43,382 nt of DNA from Bacillota bacterium (GTDB taxonomy: Bacteria > Bacillota > Bacilli > Alicyclobacillales > SLC66): positions 1-43,382 of the forward strand of contig JAPNUP010000100.1 of the NCBI GenBank assembly GCA_026627345.1, given 5' to 3'. Below, piece by piece: positions 15,241 through 24,067 of the stretch. The notes beneath the pieces are model-generated. The model saw nothing but the letters and a program-made list of their open reading frames with translations, had not been told where the DNA came from and did not search any database. The translations under genes and the position numbers were made by a program. Every line of letters begins with the position of its first letter. The first letter of the stretch is position 1.

Positions 15241-16425
15241 ATGGTGCAAGTTCTTATCGTAGGTGCGGGCTATGGAGGGGTCATGGCAGCCCGCCGCTTG
15301 GAGCGAGCCAATTACCCTTTCACACTGATCAACAAGCATTCCTATCACCAATTCATCACTTGGTTGCACGAAGCGGCCGGTGGGCGAAACGACATCAATG
15401 ACTACAAGATGGAACTGCGCGAGATCCTGCCAAGGGAAACGACTACGCTGATTAAAGACGAGGTGACAGGGATTGACCGAGAAGCGCGTAAAGTGGTAGG
15501 ACGACGAGATTCGTACAGCTACGACTACGTGATTCTGGCGCTAGGTAGTGCTCCTGAATATTTCGGGATAGAAGGACTGGCCCAAAATAGTTTGCTACTT
15601 CGTTCGGTCGATACTGCCCAAGCGATTCGCGAGCATATCGAGAAACAGTTTGCGGCGTACCCTGGAGATCCGCGCGACGAACGTCTTTGCATCGTCATTG
15701 GTGGCGCCGGATTGACCGGAATTGAGCTCATCGGAGAATTGACAGACTGGTTGCCGAAGCTATGCGCACGGTATAAGATCGATAGGGACAAGCCGCGAAT
15801 CATCAATCTGGAGGCTGCTCCGAGCATTCTTCCTGTGTTACCGAGCGCGCTGCAACAAAAGGCTCGCGAGGTGCTCGAGAAAAAAGGCGCACAACTGCGC
15901 ACTGGAGCAAAAATTGTCCGAGTTGACCCGGGACACGTGCATTTGGAGTCGGGCGAAGACATCGTTTCGGAGACGATCATCTGGACAGGTGGCGTCCGGG
16001 CCCACCCTGCCTTGGCGCAGGCTGGATTTACCTGTGATCCGCGTGGACGTGCAAAGGTCAACCCGTACCTCCAATCCGTAGATGATGACCACGTATACAT
16101 TATTGGGGACTGTGCATCCTTTCAGTCTGGCAATCGCCCTTTGCCACCGACGGCGCAACTCGCCACGCAGATGGGCTGGGTCGCGGGCGGTAATGTGGCC
16201 GCGCAAATCAAAGGTCAACCTTTGGCAGAGTTTGTTCCGAAAATACTGGGGACGCTAGCTTCCCTCGGGCGTGAAGTCGGTGTCGGTTCGGTCGGTAGTG
16301 TGCAGACCTCCGGGATTGTGGCGGGGGTGGCTAAGGAGTTGACCAAGGTGAAGTATCTGTATCAACTAGGTGGCTTGAAAATGGTGAGGCGCGGGTCCAA
16401 AGCGCTTACGCGAGAACGCGTATAA
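15241..16425 (+). CDS. ndh: Type II NADH dehydrogenase-like FAD oxidoreductase
   Basis: A 394-residue flavoprotein of the NDH-2 family that passes electrons from NADH to quinone at the membrane face without proton pumping. The FAD-binding start is VLIVGAGYGGVMAARRL, the NADH-binding motif is VIGGAGLTGIELIGEL, and the second FAD block is VYIIGDCASF, followed by QLATQMGWVAGGNVA. The ATG at 15241 has AAGGGAG 10 bases upstream; the frame is open further upstream but crosses the terminator. The C-terminal tail is basic (KMVRRGSKALTRERV), suited to peripheral membrane contact. It stands between comEC and holA, where no ndh gene occurs in B. subtilis. Confidence 0.9.
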   Translation: MVQVLIVGAGYGGVMAARRLERANYPFTLINKHSYHQFITWLHEAAGGRNDINDYKMELREILPRETTTLIKDEVTGIDREARKVVGRRDSYSYDYVILALGSAPEYFGIEGLAQNSLLLRSVDTAQAIREHIEKQFAAYPGDPRDERLCIVIGGAGLTGIELIGELTDWLPKLCARYKIDRDKPRIINLEAAPSILPVLPSALQQKAREVLEKKGAQLRTGAKIVRVDPGHVHLESGEDIVSETIIWTGGVRAHPALAQAGFTCDPRGRAKVNPYLQSVDDDHVYIIGDCASFQSGNRPLPPTAQLATQMGWVAGGNVAAQIKGQPLAEFVPKILGTLASLGREVGVGSVGSVQTSGIVAGVAKELTKVKYLYQLGGLKMVRRGSKALTRERV

Positions 16426-16438
16426 ACGGACAAGAGCG

Positions 16439-17482
16439 ATGGTGAGAGGCGGGACGGGCTTGGAAGTGTCTTTGGTACGTGCCCTGCAAGAGGTTCGCAA
16501 CAAAGGGGGCGCCCGCTTGTATGTGCTTTACGGGTGTGCGGATGCATTTGCAATCAGGTGGCTCGAGAACGAACTAGCAGCCAACATCGCGTCAGGCGAG
16601 AGTCTGATCGTCCGTCGTCATTATCCGGAAGATCGGCTCGCAGACGCACTCGGTGAAGCATTTACAGGCAGTTTGTTTGGCGACGCGCAGATTGTCTCCG
16701 TGCGTGACATTGAGTGCCTGACCACCACCTTCAAGGGCAAGATGACGGATGAAGAAACGCGGGCCTTACAGTGGCTTGTCGATGAAATGCCTGCCCATCC
16801 GGTCATCCTCTGCTGCAAAGGCGAAAAGCTCGATGAACGAAAGAAAATCGTCAAGGCACTTCTAGGCCTTGCCTACACGCGAGCGATCCCGGGCCATAAG
16901 CATTCGCCAGAAGATTTGCGAAGTATTGTGCGCGATCAGATGAAGACCAAACTGAAGCTAACGAAAAGTCAAGAAGAATACCTGCTCGCCCAAGTGGGCT
17001 CGTCTCTTGATCGCCTGACAGGCGAAATGCAAAAGATTTTGACTTTTGCCGGTGAGCGCTCTGCAATCACGGATACAGAGCTGCAAGGGCTTGTGGCGCA
17101 CGACGAACAGAGCGATGTGTTTGCCGTGATTCGTCTGATCATGACGGGAAAGGCGGCACAGGCGTACGAGCTATATCGAGCGCAGTCTGCTAGTGAGTCT
17201 GTTTTTGGATTCATGGCTTTGCTTTCACGTCAATACCGACTCATTGCTCAGGTGCAAGACCCTGTTAATGGTCAACTTCCCGATGCCAAGTTAGCGTCTT
17301 TGTGTGGCGCGCATCCTTTCGCGGTAAAAGTGGCCCGTGATCAGGCGCGGGGACTGCCTTTGGTGGAGTGTATGAACAGTTTAGTGGAACTTGCTGATCT
17401 GGAATTTTCCATCAAATCAGGTCAGATGAGCGAACAGACGGCGATGGATATGTTCTTTTTACGCCGAATGCGCGGCGCTTAA
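16439..17482 (+). CDS. holA: DNA polymerase III subunit delta
   Basis: A 347-residue clamp-loader subunit that opens the sliding clamp. Visible pieces are the start region ARLYVLYGCADAFAIRWLENEL, the block VILCCKGEKLDERKKIVKAL, the middle ITDTELQGLVAHDEQSDVFAVI, and the C-terminal FMALLSRQYRLIAQV and HPFAVKVARDQARGL. ATG at 16439 is used; a TTG at 16460 with a slightly better ribosome site would give a start closer to some relatives. It begins 13 bases after the NADH dehydrogenase stop, so the two are probably cotranscribed. Confidence 0.94.
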   Translation: MVRGGTGLEVSLVRALQEVRNKGGARLYVLYGCADAFAIRWLENELAANIASGESLIVRRHYPEDRLADALGEAFTGSLFGDAQIVSVRDIECLTTTFKGKMTDEETRALQWLVDEMPAHPVILCCKGEKLDERKKIVKALLGLAYTRAIPGHKHSPEDLRSIVRDQMKTKLKLTKSQEEYLLAQVGSSLDRLTGEMQKILTFAGERSAITDTELQGLVAHDEQSDVFAVIRLIMTGKAAQAYELYRAQSASESVFGFMALLSRQYRLIAQVQDPVNGQLPDAKLASLCGAHPFAVKVARDQARGLPLVECMNSLVELADLEFSIKSGQMSEQTAMDMFFLRRMRGA

Positions 17483-17505
17483 AAGTAAACCTGTACATAG
17501 CAGAA

Positions 17506-17535
17506 ATGGCGCAGAGGCAAAGGCCCTTGCGCCAT
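17506..17535 (-). terminator. Hairpin between holA and rpsT
   Basis: ATGGCGCA (17506-17513) pairs with TGCGCCAT (17528-17535), and the loop can pair further (GGC with GCC). On the minus strand it is followed by only a short TTTCT run, so it is a weak rpsT terminator; on the plus strand it has no T run. Confidence 0.5.
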
Positions 17536-17560
17536 GTCACTGTCTATCGCATTGTCGAGT

Positions 17561-17827
17561 CTACATAGCCGCTTTGTTATAGCGCAGAGTCAAACGCGAT
17601 TTCTTACGAGCCGCGTGATTGCGGTGGATAATCCCTTTAGTCACTGCTTTATCCAGCGAACGAGTGGCGTTCCGTAAGGCGGTTTGCGCCGTTTCCATGT
17701 TGCGCTCGTGTAGCGCTGTCTCAAATTTCTTCAAAGAGGTCCGCAGCGCAGACTTCGCGGCAGCGTTGCGCAGTGTGCGCTTCTTCGTGAGCTTTACGCG
17801 CTTGATCGCAGACTTGATATTCGGCAT
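17561..17827 (-). CDS. rpsT: 30S ribosomal protein S20
   Basis: An 88-residue, highly basic helical protein that binds 16S rRNA. The family start MPNIKSAIKRVKLTKKRTLRN and the end HRNHAARKKSRLTLRYNKA are clear. The ATG has AAGGAGGTG a few bases upstream, a very strong ribosome site. It is transcribed alone from its own promoter, opposite to its neighbours, as in B. subtilis. Confidence 0.98.
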   Translation of the reverse strand: MPNIKSAIKRVKLTKKRTLRNAAAKSALRTSLKKFETALHERNMETAQTALRNATRSLDKAVTKGIIHRNHAARKKSRLTLRYNKAAM

Positions 17828-17873
17828 TCCTTCACCTCCTTACGTGTACACATGCCCAAATTCAGCAGCATTC

Positions 17874-17902
17874 ATTGTAGCATGTGGGACCAGTTGGTGC
17901 AA
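17874..17902 (-). promoter_or_regulatory. Sigma-A promoter of rpsT
   Basis: On the minus strand TTGCAC (complement of 17897-17902), 17 bp, TACAAT (complement of 17874-17879). The leader before rpsT is about 40 bases. Confidence 0.75.
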
Positions 17903-17913
17903 CAGCGGTCCCA
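17885..17913. repeat. Dyad over the rpsT -35 region
   Basis: TGGGACC (17885-17891) pairs with GGTCCCA (17907-17913), and inside it GTTG (17893-17896) pairs with CAAC (17900-17903). It spans the rpsT -35 box and lies upstream of the predicted starts of both rpsT and gpr, so it should act as DNA rather than RNA if it acts at all. Confidence 0.5.
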
Positions 17914-17924
17914 TCGACTGGTGC

Positions 17925-17954
17925 GCATGGATCATGCAGGGCGAGGAAAGCTTA
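17925..17954 (+). promoter_or_regulatory. Putative forespore (sigma-F/sigma-G) promoter of gpr
   Basis: GCATG (17925-17929), 15 bp, GGAAAGCTTA (17945-17954). The -10 fits the sigma-F pattern GGNRANANTW with one mismatch and the -35 fits the shared GHATR pattern. B. subtilis gpr is known to be read by both forespore sigma factors. Confidence 0.45.
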
Positions 17955-18006
17955 AGACAGGACGGCTGTCGATTGCTTTTTTGCAACGGCAAAAGGAGGA
18001 CAGTGC

Positions 18007-19053
18007 GTGAATAGAAGATACATGAACCAGTACCGGCGATTGGTGCGCCCGGAGGTTGAACGTACAGCAGAAGATGTGCAGTGGGATGGAGGGGCTCGCA
18101 CAGACCTCGCTCTTGAGGCGCACGAGCTTGTGACGCGTGGTCAGCCGTCGATACCTGGCTTGCATATGGAAGAAGAGCGAGAAGAGCAAATCAAGACGAC
18201 GCGTATTCGGGTGGAATCAGAGGCGGCTGCGCGCTCGATCGGTAAGCTGCCAGGCACCTATGCCACGCTTGAGGTTCCCGATCTGCGCCACAAGGATCCG
18301 GACCTACAAGACCGTGTGGCAGAATGTTTTGCCAAGGAGCTTGAACGGTTTATCAAGCTTCCACCCAATGCTGTCGTACTTGTCGTTGGGCTCGGGAACT
18401 GGAATGTCACCCCGGACGCGTTGGGGCCACTGGTGGTCGAGAGCCTGTTTGTCACACGTCACCTATTTTCACTCATGCCAGAGGTGGTCGGGGATGGGTT
18501 CCGTTCTGTCTGCGCTCTTGCGCCTGGTGTTTTGGGCCTCACAGGCATCGAGACTTCCGAGGTAGTCAAGGGCGTCATCGACAGTGTGAAACCAGATTTG
18601 GTCATCGCTATCGACGCTTTGGCCGCGCGCTCGATCGAGCGGGTGAACTCGACTATCCAGATCGCCGATTCTGGTATCCAACCAGGTGCAGGAGTAGGCA
18701 ACCGGCGCAAAGCGATCAACAAAGAGACACTCGGCGTCGACGTCCTCGCCATCGGTGTGCCGACCGTACTCGACGCCGCGACTATTGCGTCAGACGCCAT
18801 GGATCTGCTATTCGATCATTTGGAGAAAAATGTGCCTGGCAATGGCGCAGGGAGGCTTCTTAACCAGTTTACACACGATGAGAAGCGGCGCCTGATCTCC
18901 GAGGTGCTGCAACCGCTCGGCAATAATCTGATGGTGACACCTAAAGAGATCGATGAGTTCGTGGACGATGTGGCGCACATCGTCGCCATGGGCCTGAACT
19001 TGGCTTTACACCCGGCGATGGATATGGAAGACGCCAAATCACTGACACACTGA
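18007..19053 (+). CDS. gpr: GPR germination endopeptidase
   Basis: A 348-residue spore protease that cuts small acid-soluble spore proteins during germination. The zymogen self-cleavage region is visible as GGARTDLALEAHELV near residue 30, resembling the cut site of its own substrates. Core blocks include VVLVVGLGNWNVTPDALGP, VKPDLVIAIDALAARSIERV, TIQIADSGIQPGAGVGN and the C-terminal VTPKEIDEFVDDVAHIVAMGLN. The GTG at 18007 has AAAGGAGG 7 bases upstream. In B. subtilis the next genes are spoIIP and yqxA; here a different short gene follows. Confidence 0.97.
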   Translation: MNRRYMNQYRRLVRPEVERTAEDVQWDGGARTDLALEAHELVTRGQPSIPGLHMEEEREEQIKTTRIRVESEAAARSIGKLPGTYATLEVPDLRHKDPDLQDRVAECFAKELERFIKLPPNAVVLVVGLGNWNVTPDALGPLVVESLFVTRHLFSLMPEVVGDGFRSVCALAPGVLGLTGIETSEVVKGVIDSVKPDLVIAIDALAARSIERVNSTIQIADSGIQPGAGVGNRRKAINKETLGVDVLAIGVPTVLDAATIASDAMDLLFDHLEKNVPGNGAGRLLNQFTHDEKRRLISEVLQPLGNNLMVTPKEIDEFVDDVAHIVAMGLNLALHPAMDMEDAKSLTH

Positions 19054-19063
19054 CATCACTGCA

Positions 19064-19135
19064 GCCACTCATACTCTTGGTTACTCTCGCATACCTATCA
19101 ATAGAGTTGCGAGAATGGCAAGAGAGGTGAGTGGC
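19064..19135 (+). repeat. 72-bp nested inverted repeat covering the ribosome site of the next gene
   Basis: Three perfect arms lie in register: GCCACTCA (19064-19071) with TGAGTGGC (19128-19135), CTCTTG (19074-19079) with CAAGAG (19119-19124), and TCTCGCA (19085-19091) with TGCGAGA (19108-19114). The 3' side contains the AGAGAGG ribosome site at 19121-19127. There is no T run, so it is not a standard terminator. Confidence 0.9.
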
Positions 19136-19136
19136 T

Positions 19137-19664
19137 GTGTCTGTTTGGTCGCCTGTACCGCCGACAGTCCGTCAAAGGATTGAACGTTTCGCGCAGCGCA
19201 GTGTGCACTTGCCACATGGACTGCAAAAGACAATCGCTGTTTTGGCTTTTTTGACCGTAGGGTTGCTCTTTTTAGGCGGTGGTAGCTTCGTCATCGCAAG
19301 CTTGATGCATGCTGTCGTCACGAAACTCGATATGCCACCGACGATACAAGGACCTATCTACATCACGGGAAGTCAAGTGCGGGCATCAACCGGTCAAGGC
19401 GTGATCATCCACGAAAATGCCAAGGGACAAGCCCCTGCCACGTATATTGTGGTGCCGCGTCCGACTTTGTCCCACTCCCTGGACCATGCGCTTGTTACGA
19501 TGAAAAACCCGACCGGTACGTTTGTGCAGATGGACGCGGTAGACGTCGGTTTGTTTCTTCAGCAGAGTGTCCACCAGTGGTTGCTCGGTCTGTTCTCGGA
19601 CGCCACGAGAGCTTCGGTGCCTGCGAGTCCGGCTGTTTCCATACCGCTGACGGATGGACAATGA
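19137..19664 (+). CDS. Single-pass membrane protein of unknown function in the spoIIP/yqxA position
   Basis: A 175-residue protein lying between gpr and lepA. A basic N-terminal part (about 35 residues) is followed by one transmembrane helix (IAVLAFLTVGLLFLGGGSFV) and an outside domain of about 120 residues beginning DMPPTIQGPIYITGSQVRAS. I see no SpoIIP amidase motif and the length is less than half of SpoIIP (about 400 residues). The GTG at 19137 lies 9 bases after AGAGAGG; a GTG at 19131 is too close. The start is overlapped by a long hairpin. It could be a diverged YqxA-like or SpoIIP N-terminal-like protein, but this is unproven. Confidence 0.75.
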   Translation: MSVWSPVPPTVRQRIERFAQRSVHLPHGLQKTIAVLAFLTVGLLFLGGGSFVIASLMHAVVTKLDMPPTIQGPIYITGSQVRASTGQGVIIHENAKGQAPATYIVVPRPTLSHSLDHALVTMKNPTGTFVQMDAVDVGLFLQQSVHQWLLGLFSDATRASVPASPAVSIPLTDGQ

Positions 19665-19698
19665 GCGAAGGGCGATCCCACTCATGTTTCGCTGTGCG

Positions 19699-19728
19699 TT
19701 GCGCCTCCTTGGATGCCTGCAGTACAAT
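19699..19728 (+). promoter_or_regulatory. Possible promoter of lepA
   Basis: TTGCGC (19699-19704), 18 bp, TACAAT (19723-19728). The -10 is good and the -35 weak. Confidence 0.45.
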
Positions 19729-19771
19729 GAGGGGTAACGTATAGGGATGGGTTTACATTAGGGGGATATCT

Positions 19772-21580
19772 GTGTCTGAGTCTACGCCTATAGAACGCGT
19801 GCGCAACTTCTCGATTATTGCGCATATTGATCACGGCAAGTCTACACTGGCAGATCGGATTCTCGAATTTACGGGAGCGCTGACCTCGCGCGAGATGCAA
19901 GATCAGGTGCTCGATCAGATGGATTTAGAGCGAGAGCGCGGCATTACCATTAAACTGCAGGCTGTACGCCTACTGTACCCTGCCAAAGACGGCTTAGTCT
20001 ACACGCTCAACTTGATTGACACGCCTGGCCATGTCGACTTTACGTATGAGGTATCGCGCTCCTTGGCCGCTTGTGAAGGGGCGCTACTCGTTGTCGACGC
20101 AGCCCAAGGTATTGAGGCGCAAACATTGGCCAACGTGTATCTAGCGCTCGACAATAATCTTGAAATTATTCCTGTTATCAATAAGATCGATCTGCCTTCG
20201 GCTGAGCCTGAACGGGTGCGCGAAGAGATCGAGAACGTGATCGGGCTCGATGCATCGGACGCTGTGCTGGCGTCTGCGAAAGCCGGGATCGGCATCGGTG
20301 AAATTTTGGAGCAAGTTGTGCAAAAAGTCCCCGCGCCGACAGGCAATCGAGATGAACCTTTGCAAGGCCTTATCTTCGATTCACACTATGATCCGTATAA
20401 AGGTGTCATCGTCTACGTCCGCATCGTCAACGGGACCATTCGCAAAGGTATGAAGATGCGCATGATGGCGACAGGCGCTATCCACGAGGTGGTTGAAGTC
20501 GGCGTCTTTCGCCCTAAAATGACGCCTGTGGACGAACTGACTGCCGGTGACGTCGGTTTCGTCGCCGCAGCGATCAAATCGGTACACGACGCGCGCGTAG
20601 GCGATACGATCACCGATGCGGACAACCTCGCTACCGAGCCTCTGCCAGGCTATCGGCGTATCAATCCGATGGTCTTTTGCGGCGTGTACCCGGTGGACTC
20701 TTCGGACTATCCGCTGCTGCGCGATGCACTCGACCGCCTTGAGCTCAACGATGCTGCGCTGCGCTATGAGCCGGAGACGTCCTCGGCACTTGGCTTTGGC
20801 TTTCGCTGCGGGTTTCTCGGATTGTTACACATGGAGATCATTCAAGAAAGGCTCGAGCGTGAGTACGGCTTGACCCTGATTACCACGGCACCCAGCGTGA
20901 TTTACCACGTCTTCAAGACAGACGGCGAAATGGTGATGATCGACAATCCGAGCCTGTTGCCTGATACGGGCAAGGTTCTGCGAATTGAAGAGCCGTACGT
21001 CAAGGCGTCTGTCATTGTGCCGAAAGACTACGTAGGCAGCGTGATGGAACTTGCGCAGGAAAAGCGTGGTGTGTTTGTAGATATGCAGTATTTGGACGCC
21101 ACGCGGGTGACGCTCATCTACGAATTGCCGCTCACAGAGATCGTTTACGATTTTTTTGACCGTTTGAAATCCAGCACGAAAGGCTATGCCTCGTTTGACT
21201 ATGAACTGACTGGATACCGGGAGTCACAACTGGCTAGACTCGACATTTTACTCAACGGCGAAGTGGTCGATGCGTTGTCATTTATCGTGCATCGCGACAA
21301 AGCGTATCAACGCGGACGCGTACTGTGCGAGAAACTCAAAGAGCTGATCCCCCGGCAAATGTTTGAGGTGCCGATTCAAGCGGCGATCGGCAACAAAGTG
21401 ATCGCCCGTGAAAGCATTCGCGCGATGCGTAAAAACGTTTTGGCCAAGTGTTATGGTGGCGACATTTCGCGCAAGAGAAAACTCCTCGAGAAGCAAAAAG
21501 AGGGTAAAAAGCGCATGAAACAAGTCGGCAATGTGGAAGTGCCGCAAGAGGCGTTCATGGCGGTGTTAAAAATTGACTGA
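19772..21580 (+). CDS. lepA: Elongation factor 4 (LepA)
   Basis: A 602-residue translational GTPase that acts on ribosomes with misplaced tRNAs and in 30S assembly. G motifs: HIDHGKSTL (G1), RGITI (G2), DTPGH (G3), [13 protein letters not shown] (G4) and SAKAGIG (G5). The LepA C-terminal domain ends with [24 protein letters not shown]. The GTG at 19772 has AGGGGGA a few bases upstream. The hemW frame can begin within its last codons. Confidence 0.98.
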   Translation: MSESTPIERVRNFSIIAHIDHGKSTLADRILEFTGALTSREMQDQVLDQMDLERERGITIKLQAVRLLYPAKDGLVYTLNLIDTPGHVDFTYEVSRSLAACEGALLVVDAAQGIEAQTLANVYLALDNNLEIIPVINKIDLPSAEPERVREEIENVIGLDASDAVLASAKAGIGIGEILEQVVQKVPAPTGNRDEPLQGLIFDSHYDPYKGVIVYVRIVNGTIRKGMKMRMMATGAIHEVVEVGVFRPKMTPVDELTAGDVGFVAAAIKSVHDARVGDTITDADNLATEPLPGYRRINPMVFCGVYPVDSSDYPLLRDALDRLELNDAALRYEPETSSALGFGFRCGFLGLLHMEIIQERLEREYGLTLITTAPSVIYHVFKTDGEMVMIDNPSLLPDTGKVLRIEEPYVKASVIVPKDYVGSVMELAQEKRGVFVDMQYLDATRVTLIYELPLTEIVYDFFDRLKSSTKGYASFDYELTGYRESQLARLDILLNGEVVDALSFIVHRDKAYQRGRVLCEKLKELIPRQMFEVPIQAAIGNKVIARESIRAMRKNVLAKCYGGDISRKRKLLEKQKEGKKRMKQVGNVEVPQEAFMAVLKID

Positions 21581-21611
21581 TGTACACAGCGCAAGCGCTA
21601 CATTTTCGTCT

Positions 21612-22793
21612 ATGGCAAAAAGTCCGGAATGTGAGCGCGCGCAACCGCGCTCTTTGTACGTGCATATCCCGTTTTGCGCCAGTAAGTGTTTTTATTGCGA
21701 TTTCACGTCCTACGTCACTGGTGATAGCGAACGCGACCGCTATGTACAGGCGCTTTTGACCGAGATTCGGATGGTTCGCGAAGCCTACTTTCCGGGCTCC
21801 GGCACACCGTGCCTAGACACCATTTTTGTCGGAGGCGGCACACCGACGATGTTGTCAGCCAAACACTGGTCGCAGATCAGTGAGGCACTGCACGAAAGTT
21901 TTGGCATCGGGGCGGACTGTGAATGGACGACGGAAGCGAACCCAGGAAGCGCCGATCGCGATTTGCTCGGGCATCTGCGATCGCTCGGGGTCAATCGCGT
22001 CAGTTTTGGCGCACAGACTTTCAACGAAATGCTCCTACAAGCGATCGGGCGGCTGCACTCTGCGACTGATGTGCTGCGTAGTGTGAAAGCTGCGCAGCAA
22101 GCCGGATTTGAGCGGGTGAATGTCGACTTGATGCTGGGGCTACCGGGTCAAACGCGCGCCGATGTGAAGGAGGCGCTTGCTTACGTAGAGAAATCTGGTG
22201 TCACTCACGTCTCCGCTTACGGATTGAAGGTTGAAGAAGGTACGCCGTTTGGCAAATGGCAGAAAAGTGGGCATCTCACACTCCCTGATGAAGAAGACGA
22301 GGCAGAGATGTACGAGTTTTTGCGCGATACCTTGTCGGAGCGCGGGTTCGTACAATATGAGATCAGCAATTTTGCACAAATGGGGCAGGAAGCCAGGCAT
22401 AACTTGACGTATTGGCGCAATCAACCCTATCTGGCGGTAGGGGCTGGGGCGCACGGTTATGTGCATGGACAGCGCTATGAAAATGTAAAAGGTCTGCGCG
22501 CCTACGAAGAGGCGGTGCAAGCAGGAAGGCGTCCCTTCGCAAAAGTCAGTGTGGTGACGCCAGAAGAGTCGATGGAAGATTCGCTGATGCTGGCCCTGCG
22601 CTTGCGCGAAGGGCTGTCGCGTGAACGTTTTGCCTTGTGGCATGGGCAAGCGCTCGACGCTGTTTTCGGACCGGTCATCCAATCACTCACTGCCCGTGGA
22701 TGGTTGGCGGACGACGGCGAACGAATCTGGATTCCACCAGCGTATTATGAGGTAGCGAACGAAGTCTTCGCCGCATTCATCGGTATTTTATAA
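21612..22793 (+). CDS. hemW: Radical SAM heme chaperone HemW
   Basis: A radical SAM protein of 393 residues that binds heme and delivers it to respiratory enzymes; it was long annotated as an oxygen-independent coproporphyrinogen oxidase. The iron-sulfur motif is C-x3-C-x2-C (CASKCFYC). The block FVGGGTPTML and the end YLAVGAGAHGYVHGQRYEN are typical. There is no good ribosome site: ATG at 21612 is used, but a TTG at 21573 overlapping the lepA stop is possible and would couple the two. Length fits the HemW group. Confidence 0.94.
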   Translation: MAKSPECERAQPRSLYVHIPFCASKCFYCDFTSYVTGDSERDRYVQALLTEIRMVREAYFPGSGTPCLDTIFVGGGTPTMLSAKHWSQISEALHESFGIGADCEWTTEANPGSADRDLLGHLRSLGVNRVSFGAQTFNEMLLQAIGRLHSATDVLRSVKAAQQAGFERVNVDLMLGLPGQTRADVKEALAYVEKSGVTHVSAYGLKVEEGTPFGKWQKSGHLTLPDEEDEAEMYEFLRDTLSERGFVQYEISNFAQMGQEARHNLTYWRNQPYLAVGAGAHGYVHGQRYENVKGLRAYEEAVQAGRRPFAKVSVVTPEESMEDSLMLALRLREGLSRERFALWHGQALDAVFGPVIQSLTARGWLADDGERIWIPPAYYEVANEVFAAFIGIL

Positions 22794-22839
22794 AGCAGAT
22801 TCGGACACGAGTCAAAACGTTAAAAATCGTGCTTTCACC

Positions 22840-22869
22840 TTGACACTGCCCTTAAGACTTTGATACAGT
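22840..22869 (+). promoter_or_regulatory. Sigma-A promoter of the hrcA-grpE-dnaK-dnaJ operon
   Basis: TTGACA (22840-22845), 18 bp, TACAGT (22864-22869), a short distance before CIRCE. Confidence 0.75.
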
Positions 22870-22880
22870 CTGGGTAACGG

Positions 22881-22907
22881 TTAGCACTCATCTGTATCGA
22901 GTGCTAA
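22881..22907 (+). promoter_or_regulatory. CIRCE operator (HrcA binding site)
   Basis: TTAGCACTC (22881-22889), nine bases, GAGTGCTAA (22899-22907), a perfect CIRCE element. HrcA encoded directly downstream should bind it and repress the operon until heat shock. Confidence 0.98.
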
Positions 22908-22951
22908 CAAGAAGGTGGCATCGGTTAGTTGGTGACGGGAGGGTTGCATAC

Positions 22952-24001
22952 GTGTTGACAGATCGTCAGATGCTGATTTTGCGCATGGTCGTCGATGATT
23001 ACGTGCGTTCGATGGAGCCCGTGGGCTCGCGAACGATTGCGAAACACCCGGAGTTAACGCTCAGTGCCGCTACCATACGGAACGAAATGGCCGATCTTGA
23101 AGAGCTTGGCTATCTCGAACAACCGCATACATCCGCTGGACGCATTCCGTCTCAACTCGGCTATCGGTTCTATGTTGATCACCTGATTAAGATGCATAGC
23201 AAACTGTCGCCGACCGATGTGGATTCGATCAAGTCGCTGTTTGGTGAACGGGTCAACGAGGTTGAACGAGTGGCGCAACAGACAGCCGTGATCTTGTCTG
23301 GACTCACGCAGTACACGAGTGTCGTCCTCGGACCGCAAGTGTATGAAACGACGTTGCGCTCGCTCCAGATCGTGCCTTTGAGCGATCATACGGCTGTGGT
23401 CTTGGTGGTGACCTCGTCCGGACAGGTGCAAAACAGGACCGTCACCTTTCCTGAAGGCATTTCGTTAAGGGAATCGCAACGCCTTGTCAAGCTGCTCAAT
23501 GACCGCTTGCAAGGCACGCCGATGTACCGAATTCGATCGCGTATGATGGAAGAGCTGTCGCGGGAGATCAGCCGCCATATGGAGGATTACGAGGAGGCCT
23601 TGCGCCTGCTCGATCAGATCGTGACCGTCATCGACAGCGAGGCGACTGAGAAGGTGTTTCTCGGTGGCGCTACGAACATGCTCTTGCAGCCTGAGTTTCG
23701 GGATGTGCAAAAAGCGACGCCAGTGCTCACGTGGCTCGAACACAAAGATAGGGTGGGCGATGCGTTACGCGAGGAAGGCTCGTCCGGTGACAAACTGAAG
23801 ATTCGCATAGGCGGTGAAAATGATATCGCGATGCTGCAAGGGTGTTCTGTGATCACAGCAACCTACCAGGTAGGGGACAATCCTTTCGGCGTCATCGGCG
23901 TCATCGGGCCGACGCGCATGGACTACGGGCGCGTGATTGCCTTGCTCGATGCGATGTCACAAGGACTCAGTGATATGTATGCGCGTTTGTACAAAACCTA
24001 A
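22952..24001 (+). CDS. hrcA: Heat-inducible transcription repressor HrcA
   Basis: A 349-residue repressor. The winged-helix part MLTDRQMLILRMVVDDYVRS continues to VGSRTIAKHPELTLSAATIRNEM; GYLEQPHTSAGRIPSQLGYRFYVD is the family signature. The GTG at 22952 has GGGAGGG 8 bases upstream and the N-terminus matches the family; an upstream in-frame GTG falls inside CIRCE and is rejected. HrcA needs GroEL for folding, which gives feedback control of this operon. Confidence 0.97.
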   Translation: MLTDRQMLILRMVVDDYVRSMEPVGSRTIAKHPELTLSAATIRNEMADLEELGYLEQPHTSAGRIPSQLGYRFYVDHLIKMHSKLSPTDVDSIKSLFGERVNEVERVAQQTAVILSGLTQYTSVVLGPQVYETTLRSLQIVPLSDHTAVVLVVTSSGQVQNRTVTFPEGISLRESQRLVKLLNDRLQGTPMYRIRSRMMEELSREISRHMEDYEEALRLLDQIVTVIDSEATEKVFLGGATNMLLQPEFRDVQKATPVLTWLEHKDRVGDALREEGSSGDKLKIRIGGENDIAMLQGCSVITATYQVGDNPFGVIGVIGPTRMDYGRVIALLDAMSQGLSDMYARLYKT

Positions 24002-24067
24002 GCATCATCTACGTGCCTGCGGGATCCTGTAGCACACAAGTGGATGTAAGAGTGGAGGATGGGCCGT

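Noticed and set aside
22901-22951. hrcA start inside CIRCE
   Set aside because: The GTG at 22901 is part of the operator arm; the GTG at 22952 has GGGAGGG upstream and the family start.
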